A stretch of DNA of 64,000 bases from an uncultured Prevotellaceae bacterium (GCA_900315745.1 ONAG01000009.1:1-64000); one strand, 5' to 3'; shown: positions 9,920-18,695, counted from the first letter of the stretch. The notes: generated from the letters alone by a model not told the origin. Numbers and translations are program-made.

Positions 9920-10882
9920 TTAGTGGTTGAGCGTTCCTGTGTTCACCACTGGCTGTGCCGAATCATCTCCACACAGCACGACGAGCAGATTGCTTACCAT
10001 GGCAGCCTTCTTGTCATCGTCCAAGTCCACTATTTCCTCTGAGGACAATTTGTCGAGAGCCATTTTCACCATCGAGACAGCACCTTCCACAATTTTCTCG
10101 CGAGCAGTGATTATGGCAGAAGCCTGCTGGCGACGCAGCATGACGGCTGCAATCTCCGGAGCGTATGCCAAATAGTTGATGCGAGCCTCCACGACCTCTA
10201 TGCCAGCGAGAGCAAGACGCTCGTCGAGCTTTTCCTCCAACTGCTGGTTTATTTCATCTGCGCTGGAGCGCAGGGTTGGCTCACCACTCTTGCTATCCTC
10301 ATCGTCATAGGCATATTGTCCTGCCACCTGTCGGAGAGCAGCATCACTCTGCACCCTTACGAAATTCTCAAGAGCATTCATCAGCCCTTTGGTGTCACTT
10401 CCCACAGCGTTTGGATTGGTTGCCATTGTTTGTGAGTCCACCTCAAAAAGTGCCTTGTAAGTATCCTTGAGTTTCCACACCATCACCAGTCCAATCATTA
10501 CAGGATTGCCAACCTTGTCGTTCACCTTTATGGGTTTGGCGTCGAGGTTGCGTGCTCTCAATGACACTTTCTTTGTGCTATAGAAAGGATTGATCCAATA
10601 GAATCCCGTCTTTGTGAAAGTGCCGCTATATTTGCCGAACCATGTGACAACACGCGCCTCATTTGGTTCAAGCAGCAAGAAACCGCACCACATTATAATA
10701 TTGACAATCAACAAGACGACTCCTGCTGTCAGAAAAATGCCACCATTGCCTATTCCCTCATCTATCAACACGATACCATAAATGATTGATGCGAGAGACA
10801 AGATAAGAACAGCGAGATTAACGAACAGCATTACAAAGCCATTCAAAACAGTTCCCTGAAATGTAAATTCCTTCTTTTCCAT
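9920..10882 (-). CDS. SPFH/band-7 domain membrane protein
   Basis: A 320-residue protein of the stomatin/prohibitin/flotillin/HflKC superfamily. Two hydrophobic helices at about 15-40 and 48-70 anchor it, followed by the SPFH start (EPNEARVVTWFGKYSGTF) and the band-7 core through about residue 240 (YAPEIAAVMLRRQQA). The C-terminal part is helical and acidic (EEIVDLDDDKKAAMV). Such proteins form large rings or membrane microdomain scaffolds and often work with proteases or other partners. It is the first gene of a three-gene operon with an Arc-like protein and a small membrane protein; a good promoter lies 33 bp upstream. Confidence 0.88.
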   Translation of the reverse strand: MEKKEFTFQGTVLNGFVMLFVNLAVLILSLASIIYGIVLIDEGIGNGGIFLTAGVVLLIVNIIMWCGFLLLEPNEARVVTWFGKYSGTFTKTGFYWINPFYSTKKVSLRARNLDAKPIKVNDKVGNPVMIGLVMVWKLKDTYKALFEVDSQTMATNPNAVGSDTKGLMNALENFVRVQSDAALRQVAGQYAYDDEDSKSGEPTLRSSADEINQQLEEKLDERLALAGIEVVEARINYLAYAPEIAAVMLRRQQASAIITAREKIVEGAVSMVKMALDKLSSEEIVDLDDDKKAAMVSNLLVVLCGDDSAQPVVNTGTLNH

Positions 10883-10914
10883 AACTAAATAATTTTAATA
10901 TCAAAATGATATCA

Positions 10915-10944
10915 CAAAGATATGGATATTTTTCGGATGCGCAA
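10915..10944 (-). promoter_or_regulatory. Promoter of SPFH operon
   Basis: On the minus strand TTG (10944-10942), 19 nt, then TATCTTTG (10922-10915), matching the Bacteroidetes -33/-7 consensus TTG-N19-TAnnTTTG. The predicted transcript starts about 25-30 nt before the SPFH start codon. Confidence 0.75.
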
Positions 10945-11000
10945 TGGATTTACATTACAAATTAACTTTTATTAAGTATTTTTGTTTACTCATAAACTAC

Positions 11001-13184
11001 TTAGGGACGGTATTTTGGCTTTGTTCCCCAAGAAGAGGGCGTTGGGCCCATCTCAAGTTTGAGAGTTCCTCCACTCATTATCTCTTCGTAAGTTATATAA
11101 GAACGATGCAAAGGCTTGTCGTTCAACCATGCACGCTGAACATATATATTCTCCATGCCATCTTTGAGTTTGAACTTGCCATCAACCATTTCGTAGGTTC
11201 TTTCACCTTGGTTGACAACATCAATATGGAAATATTTGTCGTTGTCCAAACGAATGGAGGCATGATGGAAGAGCGGACTGCCTATGACAAACTTGCCGCC
11301 AGCAGGCTCCACCTGATATAAGCCGAGGGCAGAGAGCACATACCAGGCGGACATCTGTCCCACGTCTTCATTGCCGCTCAGTCCATCATAGTCGTTGAAA
11401 TACATCTCACTCATGGTTTGGCGCAGCAGCTTCGCCGCCTTGTAAGGCTGTCCGGCATAATTATACAAATAGATGACATGATGGCTTGGCTCATTGCCAT
11501 GCGCATACTGACCAATCAACCCAGATATGTCGGGAGAGGCATCCTTGCCCAAGTCGCCACTGACAAAGAATAGCGAGTCAAGCTTTTCCACAAAAAGCCG
11601 TTCCCCTCCAAAAAGCCGTATCAGACCATGCGCATCATGTGGAACCAGCCAAGTATATTGCCATGCATTGCCCTCCGTATAGTCATCATGCTGATGACTG
11701 GCGCCAAAGGGGTTGAATGGTTCATGAAAAGCGCCATCACTCCCACGTCCGCGCATGAACCGCGTCTGTGGGTCAAAATATTTCTGATACGACTTGCTGC
11801 GTTCGAGGAAATAGAGATAATCATCCTTCTTGCCCATCATTTTTGCCACTGCCGCTATGGCACCATCAGCAAGCGCATACTCAAGACCTTTTGACACAGT
11901 CTCATAGTCAGGGTCCTTGTCGTATGGCAGAAAGCCATATTGCTTGAGCAGGTTCATGCCTCGCTCGTCGAGCATGGCAGACGTCTTCATTGCTTGAAAA
12001 GCTGCTTCACGGTCTTTCACAAACCCCTTCATGACAAGGTCTGCCAGCACCGGTACGCCGGGATTGCCCACCATGCAGTCGGTCTCATTCCCCATCAAGT
12101 GCCACACTGGCAATTTGCCCTGTTGCTCGAATATGTGCAGCAACGTGGCAGCAATGTCAGCCTGCTTCTCCGGATGAATCAGTGTCATGAGCGGATGTGC
12201 AGCCCTATAGGTGTCCCAAAGCGAGAATGTGGTATAATTGACAAAGTCACCATGATGCACCTTACCATCGGCACCACGATAGTCGCCATTGACATCACAA
12301 AACACCGAGGGCGCTATCATCGTGTGATATAGGGCTGTGTAGAAGATTGTATTCAAATCATCATCATATTCCACGGCATCAATCTTCGACAATTCCTCAT
12401 TCCAAGCCGCATCAGCAGCAGCTACCGTCTCACGGAACACCCACCCTGGCAGTTCGGTCCTCATATTCTCTCGTGCGTTGTCAACACTTACGGCAGAGAG
12501 AGCACACTTCACCATCAATGGTTGGGAAAGGTCTGCGAAGGAAAGGATTGCCAAGGTGTCTCCATGCTGCCAATGCTCATCCATGGGTTGTGAGAATGTC
12601 GCTACGAAAAACACCCATTGGTCTTTTGCCCATCCCGACGAGCGGCGATAACCACTCACCGTTGTGTCATTCTCAAAAGTAAGATGACACTCGGTCATGG
12701 AGTCCCAACCTATTCCTTGCTTCAGGTTGACAGTTAGCAGTCCTTGTGCTGTATCGGCACCAAAAGTATAGCGGTGAAATCCCACCCGTTGTGTGGCAGT
12801 CAGTTCCACGAACACGTTGGGCTGGTTGAGTTTGATGGAATAATAACCTGGTCGCACGGTCTCGTTGTCATGAGAGAACTCCACCTCCCTTTGACCAGGA
12901 TGGCTGACGGGGAGAAACGTCACGTCGCCCAGTTCGCCTATTCCCGTTCCACTAAGATGTGTATGGCTGAAGCCGACAAGTATGGAGTCACTGACATGAT
13001 AGCCAGAGCACCAATCCCACCCACGTGTATGTTCGGTAGGTCCTAATTGTACAAAGCCAAAAGGCACATTGGCTCCAAGAAACACGTGCCCATGACCGCC
13101 TGTTCCTATCCATGGGTTGACAAAATGAGTGTATGGAGTGGCTGTTGCCATCGCTTTCTGCATGCAAAAAACAGAGAGCAGCAA
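11001..13184 (-). CDS. Glycoside hydrolase family 92 alpha-mannosidase, start uncertain
   Basis: A 727-residue GH92 protein; the family consists of calcium-dependent exo-alpha-mannosidases. Visible family motifs: NPWIGTGGHGHVFLGANVPFG near the N-terminus, WHLMGNETDCM (about 355-366) with the expected acid Glu, EGNAWQYTW, and GNEDVGQMSAWY (about 601-613) with the acidic pair near the nucleophilic water. The N-terminus looks like a signal peptide (LFFVLLLSVFCMQKAMATA), but no ATG precedes it: the frame is closed by TAA at 13199-13197 and the only usable starts are TTG at 13184 or ATGs within the signal. Either TTG is used or the 5' end has been altered. The gene follows the CotH-like gene by 17 bp and is probably its operon partner. 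Confidence 0.85.
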   Translation of the reverse strand: MLLSVFCMQKAMATATPYTHFVNPWIGTGGHGHVFLGANVPFGFVQLGPTEHTRGWDWCSGYHVSDSILVGFSHTHLSGTGIGELGDVTFLPVSHPGQREVEFSHDNETVRPGYYSIKLNQPNVFVELTATQRVGFHRYTFGADTAQGLLTVNLKQGIGWDSMTECHLTFENDTTVSGYRRSSGWAKDQWVFFVATFSQPMDEHWQHGDTLAILSFADLSQPLMVKCALSAVSVDNARENMRTELPGWVFRETVAAADAAWNEELSKIDAVEYDDDLNTIFYTALYHTMIAPSVFCDVNGDYRGADGKVHHGDFVNYTTFSLWDTYRAAHPLMTLIHPEKQADIAATLLHIFEQQGKLPVWHLMGNETDCMVGNPGVPVLADLVMKGFVKDREAAFQAMKTSAMLDERGMNLLKQYGFLPYDKDPDYETVSKGLEYALADGAIAAVAKMMGKKDDYLYFLERSKSYQKYFDPQTRFMRGRGSDGAFHEPFNPFGASHQHDDYTEGNAWQYTWLVPHDAHGLIRLFGGERLFVEKLDSLFFVSGDLGKDASPDISGLIGQYAHGNEPSHHVIYLYNYAGQPYKAAKLLRQTMSEMYFNDYDGLSGNEDVGQMSAWYVLSALGLYQVEPAGGKFVIGSPLFHHASIRLDNDKYFHIDVVNQGERTYEMVDGKFKLKDGMENIYVQRAWLNDKPLHRSYITYEEIMSGGTLKLEMGPTPSSWGTKPKYRP

Positions 13185-13201
13185 AACAAAGAATAGTTAG
13201 G

Positions 13202-15652
13202 TTATTTCACATACATCTTCTTACCATTCACGATGTAGATTCCAGGAACGAGTCCTATACGTAGTTCTCCTACGGGAACTTGTCGTTTCACACAAATTCC
13301 TTGAAGGTCATAAACATCTGCCAATGCCGGCATGCCATCTTCAGGCGAGATCTCAGTTATCTGAGGTGATGTCATGCCTGTCAAAGGTTCAAGTTCTTCC
13401 TCTGTCAAGTCGTATGGTGTAAGGTGTTGATACACGTACTTTGCCCTCACATCAATCCATTCCTTCATATATAAAGCCGTGGAAGCATAGTCGCCACCAT
13501 CACCCCATTTTTTATTATTGTTTTCAAAAGAAGAATGAGCGAAAGCATAATAATCATCGCAGAAATCAAGCAACTCGTCAATACAGTATGTCATGAATTG
13601 CGTCCACACCTTGTAGTATGTCCTATCGAATTGCTTGCTTACATATCTGAGATCACGCACCCATTGTCTTGCCTCCATACTGGTTCTTGTGTAATAGTCA
13701 ATCTCTTCTTCGCTTAGACAATAGTTGCCTCGCAGTTCATAGCTGAAAGCCCAATCGAGATCCCACACAGGCCCGAAGATGTACTTGCTACCTCCCTTGA
13801 CGTTCTCTTTATAGAGGAAGGTGCTCTTGGGATGCATCAATTCAAAGTTTTCTATCAATTCATTCACCAGCAAATAACGAGCAAGATTTTCGAGGTCGAA
13901 AGCCTTCTCCACATCAACACCCCTTTTCAACTGGTTCATTGCACTGTTGAAATCCGTCACCACATCAGAAAGTGTCAACCCTGTCAGTCCTTCACTAAAA
14001 TCAGGTTCCTTGATATTGACAGGTAGATTGTAAGGATTGCTCTTGAACTTATACACCTCATCATAATAAGTGTCCAATTCGAGCAATACGGCATACGTCT
14101 CATCCTCAAGGTCGATGCTGTTGTTAGAAAATCCCACTTTCTCGGTGAAATTATAACTACCCCGATACTGTCCGTTGATATAGAGTTCAACAGGCACCAT
14201 ATGATTGGCAGCCACAGTACCAGCGAGGCATGCAGCCTTCATGCCAACAGCGTTGCACATCATCGACCCCTTGAGCTTGTTTGCCAGGAGCACCCAGTTT
14301 TTTCCGTTGGTCAACCCAAAGGGTTTCTTTTTCTCATCAAACTTCAGTCTGTAAGGGTTCTTGTCCCATTGGTTGGAACTCCATGAGGAGTTGCCTCTAC
14401 CTCTCACTTGGACAGGCGTATAAGGCATGGAAGGGAACACCCCTGCTCCATCAATCGATATTTGTGCATCCAAGTAAGTGGTCCTGCTGTTTATCATCTG
14501 ACCGTTATTCGTATTGATACTGACCACCGGCACTGGCTCCACCTTATCCGACAGCCAATCCACATGCACGCGATAATCGCGGCCGAAAGGTTGCATCTCA
14601 TACCTGTATGTGGCAGGCTCTATCAGTTGTGGTTCCCCCTCAGTTGCCAAAATCACTTTTACAATCCTTAGTTCAGCCACACAAAAATAGTTTTTGTATG
14701 ACGCCTGCAGCATCTTGATTCTCAAGAATCTGCATTCTTCACCGAGTCTTTCTGTTGGAGACACGAAGACGTCTCCTGGCTTGACAGGTAGTCCGTTGGA
14801 AGTGGTATAGACTGATATGCTCTTCCAGCTGATGCCATCTACAGAAGCCAGCAGCTCCAATTCCCTTGGCATCCTATCAGCATCAGAGCGAGTCATAAGG
14901 ACCCACCGCATATTTTCTACAGGTTCATCCAACCGGATGTCGATATAAGGACATTCATTCTCTGGCAACTTCTGATAAGGTCCTTCACCCCATGTGGAGT
15001 GGAAGAAAGTGTTAGGATTGCCATCCAACACCTTGTCGAGTCCTTCATCATAGTTGCTTGGTGCATTAGTGGAAAGTTGTTCTGCTGTCAATGTAATAGG
15101 TATCACAACATCCTCATTGCTGCTCCAAACGTCATCAGTCAGTTGAATGCGTCTCAAGATGCGCATGTCGGGCAAGGCGACGGTATATGTAATGTCGTGG
15201 TCGAAAGGTCGCCGGCTTTTCTTGCTCCACTGTCTTTCATCTCCTATATATGCAACAGCCCTATCGTCAGACAGTTGGAAAGATGGAGTCAACCATTTAC
15301 CTATGCAGCCTATCGCCAAGTTCACATCATCTCCATTGATGTCAGCCTCTACGTCTGAATAAACTTGATCGTTGTACTTATTGTTTACCTTGAATGAGGC
15401 AAGATGTGGCAGATTGCTTGGCGGCTCCTTGCTGACACGTTCCACGTCGGCTGCGGCATAACCTATGACGGTCTCATCGCCCCAAACCACATCCAGTCCC
15501 GAATCTGTCAGCATCCCAACTTCAGCAAGGTCAGAAGGATACGCATCCACGCCACCACCTTTCAGATATACGAATGTGGTGTCGGAAGATTGTGCTTTGA
15601 TGCCAATACACATCAACAACCAAAATGAGAGCGACAACAGTTTAAGTTTCAT
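13202..15652 (-). CDS. Secreted CotH-kinase-family protein with discoidin-like domain
   Basis: An 816-residue exported protein: signal peptide 1-20; an N-terminal segment with repeated short beta elements; an F5/8 type C (discoidin)-like domain at about 190-340 (DKVLDGNPNTFFHSTW ... WVLMTRSDADRMPRELELLASVDG); a CotH kinase domain at about 385-690, with VQVRGRGNSSW, KNPYRLKF and GPVWDLDWAFSYE. CotH proteins are secretory-pathway kinases first known from spore coats; the DLD segment fits the metal-binding acidic residues of the family. The C-terminus (VYDLQGICVK ... GIYIVNGKKMYVK) is a secretion tail. It is the first gene of an operon with GH92. A role in modifying or binding a glycoprotein attacked by the mannosidase is inference. 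Confidence 0.82.
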   Translation of the reverse strand: MKLKLLSLSFWLLMCIGIKAQSSDTTFVYLKGGGVDAYPSDLAEVGMLTDSGLDVVWGDETVIGYAAADVERVSKEPPSNLPHLASFKVNNKYNDQVYSDVEADINGDDVNLAIGCIGKWLTPSFQLSDDRAVAYIGDERQWSKKSRRPFDHDITYTVALPDMRILRRIQLTDDVWSSNEDVVIPITLTAEQLSTNAPSNYDEGLDKVLDGNPNTFFHSTWGEGPYQKLPENECPYIDIRLDEPVENMRWVLMTRSDADRMPRELELLASVDGISWKSISVYTTSNGLPVKPGDVFVSPTERLGEECRFLRIKMLQASYKNYFCVAELRIVKVILATEGEPQLIEPATYRYEMQPFGRDYRVHVDWLSDKVEPVPVVSINTNNGQMINSRTTYLDAQISIDGAGVFPSMPYTPVQVRGRGNSSWSSNQWDKNPYRLKFDEKKKPFGLTNGKNWVLLANKLKGSMMCNAVGMKAACLAGTVAANHMVPVELYINGQYRGSYNFTEKVGFSNNSIDLEDETYAVLLELDTYYDEVYKFKSNPYNLPVNIKEPDFSEGLTGLTLSDVVTDFNSAMNQLKRGVDVEKAFDLENLARYLLVNELIENFELMHPKSTFLYKENVKGGSKYIFGPVWDLDWAFSYELRGNYCLSEEEIDYYTRTSMEARQWVRDLRYVSKQFDRTYYKVWTQFMTYCIDELLDFCDDYYAFAHSSFENNNKKWGDGGDYASTALYMKEWIDVRAKYVYQHLTPYDLTEEELEPLTGMTSPQITEISPEDGMPALADVYDLQGICVKRQVPVGELRIGLVPGIYIVNGKKMYVK

Positions 15653-15668
15653 AAGTAGTTATTCAAAA
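15651..15668 (-). repeat. Diverged copy of dispersed intergenic motif
   Basis: ATAAGTAGTTATTCAAAA on the plus strand; a weaker copy of the TAAGTAGGTAATCAAAATTA motif, placed directly on the start codon of the CotH-like gene. Confidence 0.4.
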
Positions 15669-15674
15669 GTAATT

Positions 15675-15683
15675 GCAAAAATA
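15675..15683 (-). promoter_or_regulatory. Promoter -7 element for CotH/GH92 operon
   Basis: The minus strand reads TATTTTTGC, matching TAnnTTTGC. A TTTTG at 15710-15706 lies 22 nt further upstream as a possible -33 element. The transcript would start about 15-20 nt before the CotH start codon. Confidence 0.6.
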
Positions 15684-15725
15684 CTAAAAACATTTCTTTT
15701 TCATACAAAACAGCTGAAAAACATG

Positions 15726-15745
15726 TAAGTAGGTAATCAAAATTA
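15726..15745 (-). repeat. Copy of dispersed intergenic motif
   Basis: TAAGTAGGTAATCAAAATTA on the plus strand, identical over 20 bases to the copy at 18732-18751 (reverse strand). It lies 75 bp upstream of the CotH-like start. Confidence 0.65.
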
Positions 15746-15789
15746 TTTGCAACTATCAATGAAGGAAAAGGGGGAAGTCAACCAGCAAA

Positions 15790-15821
15790 AAAAGCCGCGG
15801 CCCATACGAGCCACGGCTTAT
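15790..15821 (-). terminator. Terminator of the outer-membrane barrel gene
   Basis: AAGCCGCGGC (15792-15801) and GCCACGGCTT (15810-15819) pair with one wobble; on the minus strand the stem is followed by a run of seven T. It lies 38 bp after the stop codon of the gene at 15860. Confidence 0.85.
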
Positions 15822-15859
15822 TTTTATAATATTCTTATTCTAAATATCCACTTCGAATA

Positions 15860-16381
15860 TTAGAAGTTGTAGTAGAGACCGAACACAATGTTACGTCCAT
15901 CGAGGTCAACACCCCAAGTGTTGAGTTTTGTGTTGGTCTTGTTGTTCTTTTCATTATTGTAGCCAATAAATCCGATATGAGTTACAAAGCTCACATTATC
16001 ACTCAGATTCACTGCCACACCTGGTTTCAGTCCCACAGAGAACTCGTCGATGTCAAATCCTGCATTATAAGTGTGCTCATATCCGATACCACCGTCAATG
16101 AAAGCACTCACCACCTTGCCCTTCACCACAGTGAAACGAGCGTAAGGGCTCACTGAAATGGTCTTGGCACCACCTTTGGTTGAACCTTCCCATCCGAAAG
16201 CGATACCAGCAGCCCAATCATCGTTGAAGGTATAACCTACCTCGGGCACGAATTTGAATACGGTCACATCATCGTTGTCGTCGCTGGCATTGGCAACACC
16301 TACACCACCACCAACATACACTTGTGCGTTCACTGAAACAGCTGCTACTACAGCCATAATAGTCATTACAATCTTTTTCAT
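15860..16381 (-). CDS. Small outer-membrane beta-barrel protein
   Basis: A 173-residue protein with a clear signal peptide (MKKIVMTIMAVVAAVSVNAQ) followed by about eight alternating amphipathic strands and a C-terminal Phe (NIVFGLYYNF), as in OmpX/OmpA-type eight-stranded barrels of the porin-family fold. Strands begin at VYVGGGVGVANA and EVGYTFNDDWAAGIAFGWEG; a short acidic loop (DDNDD) faces outward. No periplasmic domain. It has its own promoter and terminator. Function unknown: similar barrels serve in adhesion, envelope stress or host interaction. Confidence 0.8.
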   Translation of the reverse strand: MKKIVMTIMAVVAAVSVNAQVYVGGGVGVANASDDNDDVTVFKFVPEVGYTFNDDWAAGIAFGWEGSTKGGAKTISVSPYARFTVVKGKVVSAFIDGGIGYEHTYNAGFDIDEFSVGLKPGVAVNLSDNVSFVTHIGFIGYNNEKNNKTNTKLNTWGVDLDGRNIVFGLYYNF

Positions 16382-16457
16382 CTTTTTACCTATTAAATAA
16401 TAAACAAAATGCTGTCATCTAAAAAAACTCTACTAACAGCGTTATCCTTAAATCGCT

Positions 16458-16487
16458 GCAAAGGTATGCCAAAAACCGAAACCCAAA
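16458..16487 (-). promoter_or_regulatory. Promoter of the barrel gene
   Basis: The minus strand shows TACCTTTGC (16466-16458), a match to TAnnTTTGC, with TTTG at 16487-16484 17 nt upstream. The leader before the start codon at 16381 would be about 70 nt. Confidence 0.65.
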
Positions 16488-16572
16488 CAAAAAGTTTCCA
16501 CTTTTTTTCGTTTTTATGGTTAATAAGTGTTAAATAACACTCAATATTGCGATTATATGCAATAATTATGCA

Positions 16573-16624
16573 AAAGATAAGCCATACATGTAGCCGAAGC
16601 CCATGTTTCCTATGGCTTATCTTT
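16573..16624 (-). terminator. Nested terminator of the P-type ATPase gene
   Basis: AAAGATAAGCCATA (16573-16586) pairs perfectly over 14 bp with TATGGCTTATCTTT (16611-16624). Inside it, on the minus strand, ACATG-GGC-TTCG-GCT-A-CATGT forms a second stem with a UUCG tetraloop. It lies just after the ATPase stop codon. Confidence 0.8.
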
Positions 16625-16632
16625 ACGATACA

Positions 16633-18636
16633 TCATTCTTTGACGGCAACCAACGCCCTCATGGCATTGAGCACGGCAAGAACCGTGACGCCAACATCAG
16701 CGAAAACAGCCATCCACATTGTAGCCATGCCGAATGTTGCAAGAATGAGCACCGCCACTTTCACACCGATGGCGAGCCATACATTCTGGCGTGCAATCGC
16801 CAATGTCTTGCGTGCAATGCGTATAGCAAGACCCACCTTGGAAGGTTTGTCATCCATCAGCACAACATCAGCAGCCTCTATTGCAGCATCGCTGCCCAGT
16901 CCACCCATTGCAATGCCCACATCTGCACGAGCAAGCACAGGAGCATCGTTGATGCCGTCGCCAACAAAGGCGAGCGTGGAGCCATCCTTCTCACTACCGA
17001 TGAGTCTTTCCACACAATCCACCTTGTCTGCCGGCATCATCTCAGCATGCCATTCGTCGATTTTCAACTTGTCAGCCACGTCTGCCCCCACCGCATTCCT
17101 GTCGCCTGTAAGCATGACAGTACGCTTGATGCCAAGACCACGTAATTCTTGGATGGCATTCTTGGAATCATCCTTTACACGGTCGTTGATGACTATATGT
17201 CCGGCATACACGCCATTGATGGCAACGTGAATAATGGTTCCAACACACGAGCAGTCACGCCACTTCGCACCCACAGCATCCATCATCTTGGTGTTGCCAA
17301 CACACACCAAGTCGTCACCAACTTTAGCCCTAACCCCTTTTCCAGCCAACTCCTCCACGTCACTCACCACGCAACCATCAGTGGCCTCTTCTGGAAAAGC
17401 ATCCCTTAAAGCCGCCCCAATGGGATGAGTGGAAAAATGTTCCACATGAGCAGCAAGATGAAGAAGATGATGTTCATCGCAAACATCAGGATGCACAGCG
17501 TCAACAGCAAACTGTCCATGAGTCAGTGTTCCTGTCTTGTCGAATACAATAGTCCTTACTTTAGCGAGCACATCCATAAAATGCGCCCCCTTCACCAAAA
17601 TGCCTCTCCTCGAAGCCCCACCTATTCCACCGAAGAAAGTGAGTGGCACACTGATGACCAAGGCACAAGGACAAGACACCACGAGAAAGAGGAGAGCCCT
17701 ATAGAGCCACGTTGGGAAAGACTGCAAGGGACTGCCCGACAACAATGGTGGCAAAATGGCAAGCAAGATGGCAGCAAACACCACAACAGGTGTATAAATA
17801 CGTGCAAAACGAGTTATGAAAGCCTCGCTCTTCGACTTGTTCTCGCCAGCATTTTCCACGAGTTCTATAATCTTGGAAACTGTGCTTTCACCGAAAGTCT
17901 TGGTAGTGCGCACCTTTATGACTCCAACAAGGTTGATGCATCCTGATACCACCACATCATCCACCTGGACTTGCCGTGGAACGCTCTCTCCTGTGAGAGC
18001 CACGGTATTCAGCGACGAGATGCCCTCAGTGACCACCCCGTCGAGCGGCACCTTCTCTCCCGGGCGAACCAATATCGTCTCTCCTACTTCCACTTGGTCG
18101 GGAGCGACAGTCACTTCCTGCCCAGCACGCTCCACATGTGCCACATCCGGACGGATGTCCATCAAATGAGAGATGCTCTCACGACTCTTGCCCTCGGCAT
18201 AGCCTTCAAAGAGTTCACCGACTTGAAAGAACAGCATGACAAATACCGCTTCAGGGAATTGCGTTTCCGCTCCAGGAAGAAACCCGATACACAATGCGCC
18301 GATAGTTGCCACCGTCATGAGAAAGTCCTCGTTGAAGGCCTCACCATGCAATACCCCCTCGACGGCTTCTTCCAATGTCTCGTGACCAACTAATAAATAA
18401 GGTACAAGATATATTAGCAGCATTTGCCATTTTTCCAACTGGGCGGTTTTCTCCAACCAAATGGCTATTGCGAGAAGAACTGCGGAAGCCAAAATAAGCA
18501 ACAATTGTCTTTTGCTGCCATGATTATGTTCATGAGAATGTGAATGCTCATGAGAATGTTCATGAAAATGCTCATGTTCATGATGATTCGAATGTTCGTG
18601 TTCGCAACAATCGTGTTTGTGATGATGAATTGTCAT
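16633..18636 (-). CDS. Zn/Cd/Co-type P1B heavy-metal exporting ATPase, His-rich N-terminus
   Basis: A 667-residue P1B ATPase of the ZntA/CadA type, exporting divalent metals across the inner membrane. Start set at 18636 (MTIHHHKHDCCEH); the frame is open upstream but that segment holds the promoter. Residues 4-39 contain 18 His and two Cys, replacing the usual ferredoxin-like HMA domain. The ion-binding motif is CPC (322-324, SCPCALV); the phosphorylated Asp is Asp366 in DKTGTLT; HP is present (STHPIGAAL); GDGINDAPVLARADVGIAMG closes the ATP site. The CPC plus C-terminal Lys/Asp pattern favours Zn, Cd or Co over Cu. Regulation: a palindrome at 18679-18695 overlaps the promoter. Confidence 0.9.
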   Translation of the reverse strand: MTIHHHKHDCCEHEHSNHHEHEHFHEHSHEHSHSHEHNHGSKRQLLLILASAVLLAIAIWLEKTAQLEKWQMLLIYLVPYLLVGHETLEEAVEGVLHGEAFNEDFLMTVATIGALCIGFLPGAETQFPEAVFVMLFFQVGELFEGYAEGKSRESISHLMDIRPDVAHVERAGQEVTVAPDQVEVGETILVRPGEKVPLDGVVTEGISSLNTVALTGESVPRQVQVDDVVVSGCINLVGVIKVRTTKTFGESTVSKIIELVENAGENKSKSEAFITRFARIYTPVVVFAAILLAILPPLLSGSPLQSFPTWLYRALLFLVVSCPCALVISVPLTFFGGIGGASRRGILVKGAHFMDVLAKVRTIVFDKTGTLTHGQFAVDAVHPDVCDEHHLLHLAAHVEHFSTHPIGAALRDAFPEEATDGCVVSDVEELAGKGVRAKVGDDLVCVGNTKMMDAVGAKWRDCSCVGTIIHVAINGVYAGHIVINDRVKDDSKNAIQELRGLGIKRTVMLTGDRNAVGADVADKLKIDEWHAEMMPADKVDCVERLIGSEKDGSTLAFVGDGINDAPVLARADVGIAMGGLGSDAAIEAADVVLMDDKPSKVGLAIRIARKTLAIARQNVWLAIGVKVAVLILATFGMATMWMAVFADVGVTVLAVLNAMRALVAVKE

Positions 18637-18658
18637 AGTCGAATTATTTATTTCCGCT

Positions 18659-18667
18659 GCAAAGTTA
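18659..18667 (-). promoter_or_regulatory. Promoter -7 element of the heavy-metal ATPase
   Basis: The minus strand reads TAACTTTGC, an exact TAnnTTTGC match, giving a predicted start near 18653 and a leader of about 17 nt. The palindrome at 18679-18695 covers the -33 region. Confidence 0.7.
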
Positions 18668-18678
18668 AGCCAAATGTT

Positions 18679-18695
18679 TTGCAACCTGGTTGCAA
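18679..18695. promoter_or_regulatory. Palindromic operator TTGCAACC-T-GGTTGCAA
   Basis: A perfect 8-bp inverted repeat with one central base, lying about 26-42 bp upstream of the predicted ATPase transcript start. Such compact palindromes at metal-exporter promoters are usually bound by Fur-, ArsR- or MerR-family metal sensors; which one is not visible here, and no regulator gene is adjacent. Confidence 0.65.

Noticed and set aside
16547-17230. Plus-strand ORFs opposite the heavy-metal ATPase
   Set aside because: Antisense frames of a well-supported gene; no start region or domain of their own.
18522-18620. Hexamer-like repeat that might be a short CRISPR or satellite array
   Set aside because: It is the coding DNA for the His/Glu/Ser-rich ATPase N-terminus; no spacer structure.
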